In this document: positions 46,494-60,900 of the stretch, piece by piece
Layout of the letters: each line of letters begins with the position of its first letter
How positions within the stretch are numbered: position 1 is the first letter of the stretch
Source of the DNA: Monosporascus cannonballus
Lineage: Eukaryota > Ascomycota > Sordariomycetes > Xylariales
Direction: 5' to 3'
Assembly (NCBI GenBank): GCA_004154925.1
Contig: QJNS01000092.1
Span: 1 to 64,000, forward strand
Length of the DNA stretch: 64,000 bases
Program-made: the position numbers and the translations under genes
Notes under the pieces: model-generated
The model's input: the letters and a program-made list of their open reading frames with translations, nothing else
The model's database searches: none
Told to the model about the DNA's origin: nothing

Positions 46494-47180
46494 TTGTCTT
46501 ATTCGATAATTATAGGTATTTCCAATAAGCCCTTCCTGCTTAAAGGCAGTGCCAACATAGAATTATGGTCCATTCGGACTAAGGCTACGCTTATACGCGA
46601 AGGCCTTGATCACGCTATAACAACGGATATAGGGGAAAATTTATCACAATCCGATAATAACAAAGCCTTGGATACCATACAGCTACTGTGCGAAAGCGGA
46701 CCTTTGCACCATATAAAGGCTATAACCAGTTGCAAAGAAGCCTGGGAAGTTCTTCATGGCCAATATAGGCCTGAAGGATTTACAACTGAATTTCTTATAC
46801 TAAAGGAATTCTTCAACTCTGTATACGACGACTTCGAATCCATGAAAAAATACCTTAATAAGGTCAAGTCGTTAACTAACGAGTTGAAATCGAAGGACCT
46901 AGAACTGCCCAATAAGGTAGTTATAGCCTGGGTTTTAAATTCGTTGTCAAACGACTTCGAAGCCTTCGTTCAGAATATAACTCAGTTTCTTCGAAAGGAC
47001 TCTAAGTCCTATGCTTCTGAAACACTTTCTTTTTTGTTAATCGACGAAGCAAGGGGTTAGAAGAAAAAGGGTTAGTTGTTAGCCCTAAAAGGGGCTAAAA
47101 ACAGCTGGAAGAAAAAGAATAATAATAAACGTTGTTCTTACTGCAAAATTCTAGGTTATATAGATAAGGACTGCTACTTT
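46494..47180 (+). pseudogene. Ty1/copia Gag, 5' part, split by a gypsy insertion
   Basis: Open from about 46494 to 47060, then stops after DEARG and KKKG. Contains NIELWSIRTKATL, AWEVLHGQY and FESMKKYLNKVKSL, typical of the copia Gag (UBN2-type) fold that packages RNA. A zinc knuckle CSYCKILGYIDKDC follows (C-x2-C-x4-H-x4-C with His replaced by Tyr, a C-to-T change). No ATG at the start of the frame. The gypsy element at 47181 interrupts it at CYF; the reading continues at 53765. Composition is far less RIPed than the neighbours. Confidence 0.82.
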
Positions 47181-47509
47181 TGTTATGACTTAACGGGCTG
47201 CGGCCTCAGAAAACGGTTGCAACGGTGACTAAGCCATGTGAGTCGAGTCACGTAACGGCTCGACAGGATCGATCGTAAAGCCTTTAAAGCCGGGCTCGAC
47301 AGGATGAAAAAGTTAAGTATAAAGATATTCATTATTCCCAAAATCTAGATAGTATCAACTTATAATATAATATCGTTATTTAAAGCACCTTTGGCATTAC
47401 AAAACGTGATACGTTATTATATCTATTATTTAGATTCCTATAATACTTTTGCTAATATAAACCCGTTAACTTAAAGTTTAATAATTAATTAAACCGTTTA
47501 GCCGTTATA
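47181..47509 (+). repeat. 5' LTR of the element at 47181
   Basis: 329 bp, TGTTATGACTTAACGGG to GCCGTTATA (CA end mutated to TA). Confidence 0.92.
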
Positions 47510-50429
47510 CGTTATAAGTTCTTATTTAGTAATACCGTTAAACTTTAAGTAATACTTAATACTGTTAAAATATTAACCAGTATTTAGGAAATCCATATTT
47601 AATAATTTTAAGTTCGAATTCGGGAGCTAGAAAAAGAAATTCGACAGCTTAAAATTACGCCATTTACCTAATCTTTTTTTATTCGCATAAAACCGAAAAA
47701 ACCAAAACCTTACGATAAAAAAAGTAACCTTTAAACTTTCTTAATTTAGGTACGAATTTACTTTTATTTCTTAAATTTTAATAACCCAGCAACTATAATC
47801 CTAATAATAAAAATATACTTAATAGGAAATACGGTTAATTAATTTGGGCTCATTATAGGAAATTTCCTAAAAATAAAAAAAGTAAATAAGAAGGATTTTA
47901 TTAATAAAGTTTTTTTTAACTTATATTAATTTCGAAAACAAAATATGTAATAATTTCGGTAATCCGGATAAAAAACGATTAACGGTTTAATAGTTCCTAT
48001 AATTCCGATAAAAAGGATCTGCGTCCAAATATGCCGTAACTTTTAAAAGTTTTGCGGTTAAGGCAGGATAAGAAAATAACGAAACCGATATTTTTATTAA
48101 CATATTTTACAAAAAATTAAAGAATAATATAAAAGATGAAATTATTTAGATTAAATAATTAATTGCTTTAAACCGGTATATTGTAAAAATAATTAAAATT
48201 AATAATCGATAATTTAAAAAATAATAAAAAAAAGATAATATATTTTATATTTGGAATACAACTAGGTTAATTAAGAGAAAAAATATACTTTTTATTTTTT
48301 ATAAAACGGCGCCAGGACTTATGGAATTTGGCGTTACTTACAGGCAAAATTAAAGCCAAATTAAATGCTTTAATTATGGAAAAATAAGATATAAGGTTTA
48401 TAAATATAAAAAACTTAAGAAATTACGATAAAATAACTAGATCCTTATACCGGAAAAATAATTTAGAAATAATTAAAAAAATAATAATAAAGTTATTAAT
48501 ATGATTTAAATTAAGTACGTATTAGGCTTTAGGTAAAAAATTTAATAAGGATTATTACGATAAAAAATTCGACAAAAATGCGAAAAATTAAAAAATTAAC
48601 TTAATAAGTATTACGAATATAATAAAAAGCGTTATAAAAATAATTATACGAATACCGAAATTAAACAAAACAACTTTATCCCGGAACTTTTAATTAATAC
48701 GGCAAAATATATGCCATAGATTATTAATAACAAGAATATTCCGATTACGAAAAATAAAAATAATATATCCATATACGAATTATTTGTATATATTATGAAA
48801 AATTCGATTTTCCAAATTGAACCGGATATAACAAAAATAATAAATAATAATATTAATAATTTCGAATTATAGCCTTAAAAAACGTCCAGTAATTGGCCGA
48901 AATAAAAAATTAGTTTAAAGGAAAATAATGTTTATAAGAAATTGTTTTATTATTATAAATAATATAATTATTAAACAGAAAAGGAATTAATTTAACGTAT
49001 GGTAAAAAATATTATTAAAAAATTATTACGGATTTCTATTTTTAATTGGCATTTATTATAAATCCTTACGAAAAAAAGTTACTAAAAAATACGTTAATTT
49101 ATAGGAAGTTTTTGAAACGATAATTAAAATAATATATAATAGGATATAATCGTAAATATAAAAAAATAATTTATTTAATAAGAAAAAGAATTATAACAAA
49201 ACTAGGAATAATTAATATGGTTCGAAAAAATAATACGCCGGCAACAATAATAAATATAACAGTTTAACGCGTTAAACGAAAAAAATATAAATAAAGCTTA
49301 ATAAATTCGAATAAGAGTTAAAAAAAAGGTTATTTATAAAAAAACTGCAAAATAACGAAACCCAGAAAAATTAAAAGAAATTTTCAAAAAAGTTTTTAAA
49401 CGTAATAATAAGAAATATTAATAATTTTATTATTTTGGAAATATAAATCGGAATATATTGGTATACCGTAGTAATAAATTATAAAGTTTTAAGCGGGAAT
49501 TATATTATCCCGAATATAATTAATAAGTTTAAATTGTTATAAAGATATAAGTTAAAATTTTATATAATGATAAATGCCAAAAGTTAAAAATTTATTTACG
49601 ATAATAAAAAAATTATACGCAAAATTAATTATTTCGAAATATTTATTTAAGGATAATATTAAACGATTAATTTCGATATCGTCTTATTTGGGAATTATGA
49701 TATAATTTTAAAATTATTATGGATATGTTAATACGGAATCTTAATTAATAACGGGATTAATTAAGTAAAATTCGCCTTATATTTTATTAATAAAAAAAAT
49801 AAAATTTTAATATTTAATCGATAATAATGATAAATATAAGTATAAAATTATAACAAATACTTTATTACTTAAAAGAATAAAATATAAAAATAAATAGGTA
49901 TTAAAAAATACGACGTATCGTTATTATTATTAAAGCGAAATTAAAGTAATTAAATAATGATTTAAAATAATAAAAATAATAACCCAAAAAATTAAAAAAT
50001 CTAATTAATATATTATTATAATATTATAAATACGAATAGTTTTTTAGGAAAAAACTTAATATAAAATTATTAAAATATAATAAATAAAATTATAAAATAA
50101 TCTTTAAGAAAAAATCTTTAATAAAGTTTTACCTTGTTTATAATTTTAACGGAAATAAATTACGTATTTTTAAACAATATTTAAAAAATTAGCTATAAAA
50201 AATAAATTTAATTTTTAAAATTACTAATAAAATACCTTATATTTTTTGTACCTAAAAAATAAAAAATTGCGATTTATAGTTAATTATTAATAATTAAATA
50301 ATGTTATTATTAAAAATTAAATACTATTACCCTTAATTATAAAAATAAAAAACCGATTTTACGAAAGCAAATAATTTATAATATTTGATTTTAAAGAAAA
50401 ATATAACTTTATTAAATTTAAAAAAAGAT

Positions 50430-50620
50430 ACGAATAAAAAATAACCTTTAAAACGAAATACGGATTATTTAAATATTTAATTATATTAATAAAACTTACG
50501 AACGTACCAATAATTTTTTAATAAATAATTAATTACGTATTACGAAAATATCTTAATATTTTCGTTATTTATTATTTTAATAATATTTTTATTTTTTTAA
50601 AAATAAAAATAATATATATA
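50430..50620 (+). pseudogene. Gypsy reverse transcriptase remnant
   Basis: Reads LTNVPIIF..NYVLRKYLNIFVIYYFNNIFIF, the usual GLxNAPxxFQ..YLDDILIFS block with both catalytic Asp codons turned into Asn by G-to-A changes. Confidence 0.75.
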
Positions 50621-52669
50621 AAATACGTTCATAAAGTTTTTTAAGTTTTATAAAACGCAAAGTTATTTATTAATATAAAAAAAACTTAATTCTATATGTA
50701 AAAAATAAAATATCTGGAATATATTATTACCTTAAAACATATTAAAATAAATTTCAAAAAAATCGTTATAATTATAAAATAATAAACATTAATAATAATT
50801 AAAAAAGTACAGATATTTCTTAAATTCGCCAATTATTATAGGAAATTTATTCGAAATTTTAACAAAATAATTTTATTTTTAATAGATTTTACAAAAAAAA
50901 TTAAATAAACGCCAAATATAAAAAACATTTTAAAATATTAAAGATATAATTATTCACGAATTAATATTAATTATATATAATTTAAACCGCCTTATTAAAT
51001 TAAAAACCGATATTTCGAATTATACGTTAAACGTAATAATTAAATAACGGAATAATTAAAATAAATTATACCTTATTATATTTTTTTCGTATAAATTAAA
51101 AAAAGCCGAATTTAATTACAGTATTTTAAATAAGGAATTTATAATTATTATTATGGCATTTTGGGAATTTAGGCACTTTTTAAAAACAAACTTGCATTAA
51201 ATTAAAGTTTATACGGATTATTAAAATCTTACTTAATTTATTATAACCAAGGAACTTATAAAACAATAACTTCGTTACGCGGAAAAATTAACGAATTTTA
51301 ATTTCGTTATTATTTACAAAAAAATTTTAAAAAACGGCAAAATAAATATTTTAAGCAAATAACCAAATTTCGAAACAAAAGAATTGGTTAAAATTAGCTA
51401 TATAATTTTTAATGCTATTATAAAAAGATATTTATGCTTACGACAAATTATAGCGATTTGGGCAATATTTTACGATATATATTAAAAAACTTAATAATAT
51501 AACGATAATTTTTTAAAAAATCAAAACATAAATAAAATATAAGTTTTAAAAAAATATCGGAAAAATCTAATACGAAAAATATATAAATATCAGTTATATA
51601 AATATTTAAGAATTTATAAAACCTTAGAAAAATTTTAACGCACATATTTTTTTCTTAAAATAATATTAACGGTATAAAAAAAATATACGGCAATATAATA
51701 TTTGCGTTAAAATAAAAATATAACGATATAAACCATACAGAAAATTATAACTATTATTAATCGCAAAATAATTATAATATTTAGTTATATTTAATTTTAT
51801 TATTAAGTTTCCTATATCAAAAAACTTAATTACCGGAATATATTATAACAATATTTTCGTAATCGTTAATTGATTTACGAAACTTCCTTATTTTATACTA
51901 TATAATAAGGATATAAACGCCAAATAACTGGTATATATTTTTTAAAACATATTTTTAATATATACGGATTATTAATAAAAATCATATTAAATAAAGGATT
52001 AATATTTATATTTAAATTTTAATAAGGCCTTATAATATAAATCGATTTAAATTACAAATTATTTAACGCATTTAAATCTTAAACCGATAAATAAATAAAA
52101 CAAATAAATCAAATTTCAAAAACCTATTTACGATATTATATTAATTATAAATAAAATAACTAAATTAAAAAATTACCGATTACTTAATTAATTTATAATA
52201 TTAATTGTTACGAAAACATTAAAATAATACTTGCGAACGTAAATTTTAGTTTTATGTTAAAAATTTATAAAAAAGCGCGTAACGATAATCTAATTAATGT
52301 TAAAATACCTTTTATGTTAAAATAATTACGATAATTACATTAAGAAATAAAGATAAAATTAAAATCCGTACAAAATCAAATAAATAAATATTATAATTAA
52401 AACAAATTAAAAAAACTAATTTTCGAAAAAGAAATTGGTTTTTTTCGTTACAAAAAATATTTAAATAAAATAACCCAGTAAAAAACTTAATTTTAAGTAT
52501 ATTGGCCTATATAAAATTGCTAAGAAAATCTTAGAAAATAATTATTAATTAAAATTTATACCAAAAATTAAATTTTATTTAATTTTTTATATTTCTTTAT
52601 TTAAATTAATAACAAATATAATTAAAATATATATAATATAAAACCATATAAAAATAAATGACAAATAAA

Positions 52670-52830
52670 TATACAAAATAAACAAAATATTTAATATACG
52701 AAAACAAAACGGATTTACTTAATATTTAATTAAATAAAAAAAATATCCGAATTCCGAAAACATTTAAAAACTTACTAAAAATCTTATTAACGCCTAACGT
52801 TTATTAAAGAATTTTTACTAATAACGCCGA
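52670..52830 (+). pseudogene. Gypsy chromodomain remnant
   Basis: Plus-strand reading KKYPNSENI..LTKNLINA matches the chromodomain tail of the copy at 28640. A GC-richer patch (52890-52960) follows, repeating GGCGGCCTCC-type motifs also found at 28495-28520. Confidence 0.65.
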
Positions 52831-53430
52831 AATCGGCAAGGTTAAAAGTTTCTTAATTAATAAACGACCAATTTATGGACTTTAAGTTGGACCAGTCGAA
52901 AAAAAAGCGGCCTCCGCCGAAATAACCTTGGCGGCCTCCAGTTCGACCTGTTTTTTTCGACGTTCCAACTTATCCAATTCCTCCAGAAACCGAAGTCCAT
53001 AAAATAACATACGTATTATATAATCGGCCCATAATTTCTTTTGTTTTCGAAAACGACAAACTTTAGCTTATACTTATTTTATTTTTTTTTCGGCTTTCTT
53101 AAGTTTTGTTTTAACTTTAAAATAGTTGAAAATAAGTTTTTCAAATTAAAAAATAAAAAGGCCGTTAACGTTATAAAGGCCCTAATTCCGTATTACGTAT
53201 TTTTCATATTTAAAAAAATCCAACGAAAAAATACGACAAAACAATAACTTACGACGAATATAATAAAACTATATTAATATATTTATGGTTCGAAAAGTAA
53301 TTAATTTAAAAAAGTTATTTCGCTTTTTCGTTTTTTTATTAATTAATTTTTCAATACGACTTAATATAATGGTAAAAGGAAAACTTACAAAAAAAAATTT
53401 CGGGACGAAAATTATGAAAAAAAAAGATTA

Positions 53431-53759
53431 TATTATGATTTAACGGGCTGCGGCCTTAGAAAACGGTCGTAATGGTAATTAAGCTATATAAGTCGAGTTA
53501 CGTAACGGCTCGACAGGATCGATCGTAAAGCCTTTAAAGCCGGGCTCGACAGGATGAAAAAGTTAAATATAAAAATATTTATTATTCCCATAATCTAGAT
53601 AACATTAGCTTGTAATATAACATCGTTATCCAAGGCACCCTTGGCATTACGAGACGTAATACGTTACTGTATTCATTGCTCAGATTCCCACGATACTTCT
53701 GCCAACATAAACCCGTCGACTTAAGGTTTAATAGTTGGTTAAACCGCCTAGCCGTCACA
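53431..53759 (+). repeat. 3' LTR of the element at 47181
   Basis: 329 bp, TATTATGATTTAACGGG (TG start mutated to TA) to GCCGTCACA. Confidence 0.92.
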
Positions 53760-53764
53760 ACTTT

Positions 53765-54570
53765 CTTCATCCTGATAAAGCTCCTTCGGGCTGGAAAAAC
53801 CCCACTAATAAAGTAGGAAAGAAACCAGCCCTTAAGAGGCAAAAAGAGAAGCCAGAAGTGAAGAAAAGGGATAAATCAACCCTTACTTCTTTAAAACGAG
53901 AAGAAAAAGAAGCGAACAAAATCGCCCTTATAGGTCAATTAATCGATACCGATAATGAAAACCAACAAGTCAATATAATTAAAGAAACGGCTTCAAAAGC
54001 TGTTAATTCGAGCAAAAAGCGTTTAAATACAGCTTTAAACGACTTCGAAAACCTAGCTATTTCTACTTAAGAACCCTATACTTCCTATCCAATTTCTAAA
54101 GGGGGTCCGGATATAGATATGGAAGAACTTGAGCTTGACGTAAGTCACCTTGATAACCCTATATATAACTCCCTAAATATAACTAATAAACGATTAGTTT
54201 ATATGATATCAAAGAGAAAAGGAAAAAACAATCAAAATATTATACATCTTATAGCTGATAGGGGTGTTACACTTTATACAGTAGCTAATAAAAGTTTTCT
54301 TTTTAACCTAAAGCGTATAAATAAGATTGTTAAATAAGGTGACGCTAATACCTTTTAAGTAAAAGAGGTTAGCGATTTAAAACTTAAATGTATAAATTCA
54401 GCTTAAAGCTATACCATTAAAGGTGTCCATTATATACTCGAATTAGAGATTAACTTTTTATCTATAAGTCGGTTAAAGGGTATCTATACTTTGATAAATA
54501 AAGATATAAGCATAAAGCTTTTTAATAAAGCTACGCGTCAGCTAATAATCAAAGGATATCAAAAGAATAG
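53765..54570 (+). pseudogene. Ty1/copia Gag 3' part and protease, truncated
   Basis: Continues the frame cut at 47180 (HPDKAPSGWKNP, a Lys-rich linker to about 54068, stop). Then MEELELDVSHLDNP and LIADRGVTLYTVANKSF, which fits the copia protease box D-S-G-A-T with Ser to Arg and Ala to Val. Then LKCINSA..YTIKGVHYILELEINFLSISRL, the usual segment leading into the pre-integrase domain. Stops interrupt it near 54068, 54338 and 54400. Sequence is lost at 54571, where an LTR fragment begins; integrase, reverse transcriptase and the 3' LTR are absent. Confidence 0.78.
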
Positions 54571-54640
54571 TATAACGGCTAGGGGGTTTAACCAACGATT
54601 AAACCTTAGTCGTACGGGTTTATATTAGTAGGAGTATCGT
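54571..54640 (+). repeat. Truncated family G LTR fragment
   Basis: First 70 bp of a family G LTR (TATAACGGCTAGGGGG), losing similarity after GTATCGTGG. About 40 bp of unrelated sequence separates it from the next LTR. Confidence 0.75.
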
Positions 54641-54682
54641 GGAACTCTGTAACAATGAAATAACTTAGTCACGTCTCTTAAT

Positions 54683-55069
54683 TATGACGGCTAGGGGGTT
54701 TAACCAACTATTAAATCTTAGTCGTACGGGTTTATATTGGCAGGAATATCGTAGGAATTTAAGCAATAAATACAGTAACGTATTACGTTTCGTAATACCA
54801 AAGGTACCTTGCGTAACGATATTATATTGCAAACTGAAATTATTTAAACTATGGAAATAACGAATATATATATCTTGATCCGGCTTACTGGCTCACCACT
54901 AGTAAGTTAGTGATCCGGCTCACTGGCTTACTACCAATAAGTTGGTAATCCGGCTTACTAGCTCACCACCAATAAGTTGATAATCCCTTACGTAACTTGC
55001 CCCACCGCATATTTGTAGTTAGGTCGTGGTAGACCGTTTCTGGAAACCGTAACTTATTGGATCATAATA
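54683..55069 (-). repeat. 3' LTR of family G element at 54683
   Basis: 387 bp, TATGACGGCTAGGGGG to ATCATAATA. Its centre contains a diverged repeat built from 'CTTACTGGCTCACCAC' and 'AATAAGTTGGTAATCC'-like units absent from other copies. Confidence 0.82.
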
Positions 55070-58000
55070 CGATCTTCTTTTTTCATAAATCTTGCCCCTA
55101 AGATTTTTCTTTTTTTTTCGATAAGCTTTTTGTATTCATTTAATATGTCTTCCGATATATCTAAACGTCGATCTCGCAAATCCGAATAGCGACTTACCTT
55201 AGCTAATTTAATTGAACTTAAAGGTTTTAACGCGATACTTTATTTTTTTATTCCTTTTAGCAGCTTAATTACTAAATGATAAACGGGGTTTCTCGTTATA
55301 AAAAATACGTCCGTCGGAGTTGTTCGTACGACGAAATAGAAATCTCTATTTCCATAATTAATTGTCATATCGCAAAATCGAAAAAATTAAAAGGGGAAAA
55401 GCTAACGACCGAAAAATTTTTATCCGAAACTTTCGTACGTTTTTTTTACATAAGTCGTTAACGTCAACATTATTAATCCCAAACTACGAAACTTATTAAT
55501 CGCGCCCTTTAATCTTTAAACGATTTTAACGACCTTACGCAATTAGAATCGGAATTTGTAATCGAAATACAGGCCTCGGATAAAATGGACATTATTAATT
55601 AGATTACGGTAAACCAAGAACTTTCCTCTTTAAATCTTGTAAACTGGAATGCCATTATTTCGGGTAATTCCGCCGTTACTAATAAAAATTCTTTAATAAG
55701 TATTAGGCGTTAATAAGGTTTTTAGTAAGTTCCCAAATATTCTCGGAATTTAGATATTTTTTCCATTTAATTAAATATTAGGTAAATCCGTTTTATTTTC
55801 GCATATGTAAGATTTTCTCCATTTTATATGCTTATTTGTTTTCTACTTCCACATTATCCTGTGCCGTATATACCTTAATTATATCTATTAATAATTCGAA
55901 TAAAAAAATTATAAAAAATTAAATAAAATTTGACTTTTGGTGGAAATTCTAACTAATAATTATTTTCTAAGCTTTTTTTAATAATTTTATATAGACCGAT
56001 ATATTTAAAATCGAATTTTTTATTAAGTCGTTTTATTTAGTTTTTTTTATAATAAGGAAAACTATTTCCCCCTTTTGAAAAATTAATCCTTTTAACTTTT
56101 TCTAGTTATAATACTTATTTATTTAATTTTATACGAATTCCAACTTTATTTTAATTTTTTAGTACAGCTATCGTAATTATTTTAACGTAAAAATTACTCT
56201 AATAATAATTAAACCATTATCGCGTATTTTTTTTATAAATTTCTAGAATAAATATAAAATTTTCGTTCGCTAATATTATTTTAATATATTCGTAATAATT
56301 AATATTATAAGCTAGTTCTACGAGTAATTATTTCTTAACCCAGTTATTTTATTCGTAATTAATATAATATTGTAAATAAATTTCTAAAATTTAATGCGTT
56401 TATTCCGTTTATTCATTTATTTAAGGTTTAAATATGTTAAAAAACTTATAATTTAGGCCGATTTATTTTAGAAGGCTTTGCCAAAACTTAGATACAAATA
56501 TTAATCTATTATCTGAAATAATTTTTATTAATAATTTATATATAATAAAAATATTTTTTAAAAAATATATATTATTTATTCGATATCTATATTTTCGTAA
56601 TACCGTAGGAAATAAGAAAAGTTCGTAAAAACGATCGACGATTACGAAAATATTATTGTAATATATTTCTGTAGCTAGATTTTCTAATATAAGAAATTTA
56701 ATAATAAAATCATATATAATTAAATATTATGGTTGCTTTACGACTGGTAATAATTATAATTCTCTGTATAGCGTATATTATCGAACCTTTATTCTAATGT
56801 AAACATCGTATTACCGTATAATTTTCTATACCGTTAATTTTATTCTAAAAAAGAAATATACACGTTAAAACCGTTTTAAGACTTTATAAATTCCTGAATA
56901 TCCGTATAATTAATATTGGTATATCTTTTATACTAAATTCTTTTGATATTTTTCTAGAATTTGTATCTTATTTATTTTTTGGTTTTCTAGAAAACCGTTA
57001 TTATATTACTAGATTTTTTAATATATATCGAAAAGTACCCCTCGAATTATCGCAATATATTGCGAGCGTAAATATTCTTTTATAATAATATCGAAAATTG
57101 TATAGCTAATTTTAACCAATTTTTCTTCGAAATCTGGTCATTTACTTAAAGCATCTACTTTACTATTTTCTGATCTTTTTTTATAGATAATGACGAAATC
57201 GAAATTCGCTAATTTTTCCGCGTATCTTAATTATTATTTTATAAATTTCTTAATTGTAATAAATCGAGTAAGATTTGATAATCCGTATAAACTTTAACTT
57301 AGTATAAATTTCTCTTTAAAAAGTACTTAAACTTTTGAAATGCCATAATAATAGCCATAAATTTCTTATTTGGAATACCGTACTTAAATTCGGCTCATCT
57401 TAACTTATACGAAAAAAATATAATAAGGTATAATTTGCCTTAATTATTTTATTATCCGATTATTACGCCTAACGCGTAATTCGAAATATCGGTTTTTAGT
57501 TTAACGGGGCGGTTTAAATTATACATAATTAATACTAATTCGCTAGTAATTGCATCCTTAATATTTTGAAATGCCTTTTTCGTATTAAACGTTTATTTAA
57601 TTTTTTTTCGTAAAATTCGTTAGGGATATAGTTATTTTACTAAAATTTCGAATAGATTTCCTATAATAATTAACGAATCCAAGGGATACCTGTACCTTTT
57701 TAACCGTCGTTAACGTTTATTATTCTATGGCTGCAGCGAATTTTTTAGAGTTTATCTCAATATATTCTAAGGTAATAATATATCCTAAATATTTTTTTTA
57801 TATATAAAATTAACTTTTTTCCGTATTAACAAATAGTCTTACATTCTATAAAGCTTAAAAAACTATATAAACGTATTCTACATATGTTTTTTCCGTTTCT
57901 GAAAAAATAAAAATATCGTTAAAATAATATACCATAAAAATATCGAGATATTCTCATAATACATAATTAACTATTCGTTGGAAAATTACCAATACGTTCG

Positions 58001-58153
58001 TAAGTCCTATTAATATAACCAAATACTTAAATAATCCGCATTTCGATTTAAATGTTATTTTTTATTTATATCTTTTCTTAATTTTAATAAGGTTATATTT
58101 ATCTTTAAAATCGAATATTATAAATTATTAAATTTCTTAAAATCGGTTTTTTA
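54683..58153 (-). mobile_element. Family G gypsy element, 5' half lost behind another insertion
   Basis: Begins with a 3' LTR (54683-55069) and runs parallel to the copy at 27584: chromodomain region at about 55690-55880 and reverse-transcriptase region at about 57905-58010, both minus strand. Similarity stops abruptly after CGGTTTTTTAT at about 58153, where a different element begins. The remaining half and 5' LTR are expected outside the window beyond that insertion. Confidence 0.82.
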
Positions 58154-60659
58154 TAAGATAATGGACAGCTGTAAGCTGGGTGAGGTGATCTCTGACCAGT
58201 CGTAAAGCAGATTCCAAGAAATGAGTGTATTAGGTTACTTCCATCTGGCGTTTCCCATTAGCTGCCAGATGGTAGATTTATATTAGTAAGTAGGTCGGTA
58301 GCTGATCGGTGGTTAATCGGTTATTAATCTTATCCTTATAAGGGCTATATTTTTATAATTATTCCCCTTTTTAAAGCTATTAGTTCTTAGTAATATTATT
58401 AATAATTTAATATAACGCATTTCGCAAATTTAATTACGTATGTTTGCCGATAATTTACCGTTATATTATATTATAGGTGGTTACCGTAATAATTAATACG
58501 TATTATATTACGTAATTAATTATATTCTGCTTAATTTTTTATTATAATCCGTTTTTAACCTTATTTTATTTACCTTTTCTTTTTTTTTCTTTTGCGTTTA
58601 TATTTTCATTTTTTTTTGCGTATACGTTCCGTTTAGTTTCCCGTCTTTTTTTATTTTCATTTCGCCTTTTCCGTTTATTCTGTATATTATCTCCGTTTGC
58701 CATATTTCTTTTTCGTAAAAAGTTCCAAAAAAAGTGGTACTTTAATATTAAGGAGAATTAGGATTTCCTTAAACGTTATCCTTTCGACGCCGATAATAAG
58801 ATAGATATTAATCGTATTACGAACGGTAATAAATTATATTATATTTACGTAATATAATATTATTTTAATTATTATACGGTTTGTATTTAAGTTTTGGGCG
58901 TTTTAAATTACGTTATAATTAATTATTATTATAAAACTTTTCGTATAATAAATAATTATTCTTAATATTATTAATATCATTATTTAATTTCCGTTTAAAT
59001 TCCGATCGTTTTTAAAAGTACCGCCCAAACGGTTTTTTAGTTCGGTATCGATAATTAAAAATTAATCGACGAGCTCGAAAAAGTTCGTACTGCGGGTACT
59101 TAATATAAACGTTCCGACGTGGTTACGGTCGGTCGTCGATTCGACGTCTTTCGCAAGGCCGAACTCGCTTTTAATACAGTTATTATTAAAAAGTATCGTT
59201 TCCTTAATATAACGGAAATTAATTTCCGATCGTTCGTTATAATTACAAAAATCTAGTTTTAACGCCGTTTTATAGGTTTATAAATTTAAATCCTTTTTAT
59301 AAATAATATAATTCTTTTTTTATTATTCCGTAATTAATTTTTAATTAAACATAATTTTAAGGTATTTTTATAAGTAAAGTAACTTTGAAAGCTGTTATAC
59401 CTTTACGTTTTTTGCTTATAAGCATTTTCCGCCTATCTTTTAATATTTTAACAAAATTGTAATATTTATTAATAATTATAATTAAAAAACGGTTTTATCG
59501 GGTAAAGCTATTATTAAATTTAAATATATTAAGCGGTTTAAGGACGGCACCTTATTTCCAACTAATAATAAATTATATTCTAGTTATTTAAGCCTTAGTT
59601 TTTCGTAAAAAATAAAATATTTTTAAATTGTTTCCGGATTTTATACTTAACAAATTTAATAAACGTATCTATTTTTTATTATCGTATATTTTTTAATTAT
59701 TTTCCGATATTTTTATATTAATTTCCTTAATACGTTTATTAAAAGTTAATTAACGCAAAACTTAATAATTAAATACGAAATTTTATTTTCGAAATAAAAA
59801 TTTAATTTTTTTATAATACTTATAAGTTTCCTATTAATATATAATAAAATAATTATTTTTTAAAAGCTTAAAAATAATTATATAACTAAGTAATATTTTA
59901 ATATTAATATTTTAATTTTATTTAAAATTATTTTTTGTAATTTTTATAATTATTAAGTAATTAATTTTTAATTAAATTATTATTATTTTACGGTTTTTAA
60001 GTCGTTTTATTTTTTGTATACGTATTTAATTTTTTTTCGTAACGTTATAATATCTTAAACGCATATTCAAAATATTTTCGGGGTTTTTACGTATTATATT
60101 TGGCGGGCCAATTTTCTTATTTAATTAAATATTCGCATTACCCTTAATTATTTCGGTAGTAAACGATATTTTTTATTATTTATTCTTCTTATTCCTTTAT
60201 TAGGTCCGGTAACGTTATTTAAATATCGTTCGATTTTCGGTTATATTACGGTTTTAAAAAAGATATTAAAAAGATATTATATATTTATTAATATTTAATA
60301 AAAAGAATTATTTTATATATTTCAAAACTTATTTATTTTTTAATTATAACTCGGATATATATAAATATAAATTTTTTATTTTTTAAATTTAAAGTTCTTA
60401 ATCGTTAAATTTACTTATTACTTTAATTAAAATTCTATAGATATATAGCATTAATTATAATACTTTTTTTAAGCTGCCGTTTTTTTTCTAATATCTATAT
60501 ATTATTCGACGAACAGCCGCCATTTTTTTAAAACGTTTTTTAATTCCTTATATTTATTCCTTAAAATCTTATAAAAATATTGTATTATTTTTGAATAATA
60601 CTTATATAAAGCTTTAAACGGAAAACGGCCTGTAAATATATTCCGCATATTGTTATATG

Positions 60660-60900
60660 CGAATTCCGTATTTTGCAATAATTTTATCCAGTTATTTTAA
60701 TATTTATTAACGTAATTACGAAAATAATATTTTAAAACCTAATAAATATATTCCGTTTACTTATCGGTTTACGGATAATAAGTAGTTGACATTTACCGCT
60801 TTATTTTTTACTTTTTGCAAAATTCCGCCCAGAATTAATTCGTTAATAATTTATTTCTATTATTAATAATTCCGGCTAGCGTACTAAATCTATATTTAAC
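60660..60900 (-). pseudogene. Gypsy integrase core remnant
   Basis: Minus-strand reading with stops: MSTTYYP-TDK-TEYIY-VLKYYFRNYVNKY-NNWIKLL (dashes are stop codons where Gln is expected), the conserved stretch after the second catalytic Asp of retroviral-type integrases. The Gln-to-stop pattern (CAA/CAG to TAA/TAG) is what RIP produces. Confidence 0.78.

Larger units (their letters stand above)
47181..53759 (+). mobile_element. Complete chromodomain Ty3/gypsy element (family G relative), RIP-inactivated
   Basis: 6579 bp with two LTRs of exactly 329 bp (47181-47509 and 53431-53759) and an exact ACTTT target duplication (47176-47180, 53760-53764). It sits inside the copia Gag gene. Plus-strand remnants of reverse transcriptase (about 50430-50620) and chromodomain (about 52670-52830) give orientation. 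Its LTR shares the half around GGTTTAATAGTTGGTTAAAC with family G but replaces the other half with a segment rich in CTCGACAGGAT. Confidence 0.93.

Noticed and set aside
58154..58330. A tRNA or small RNA gene in the GC-richer patch.
   Set aside because: No cloverleaf, A box or B box could be read; its position at the edge of a gypsy element fits an LTR better.
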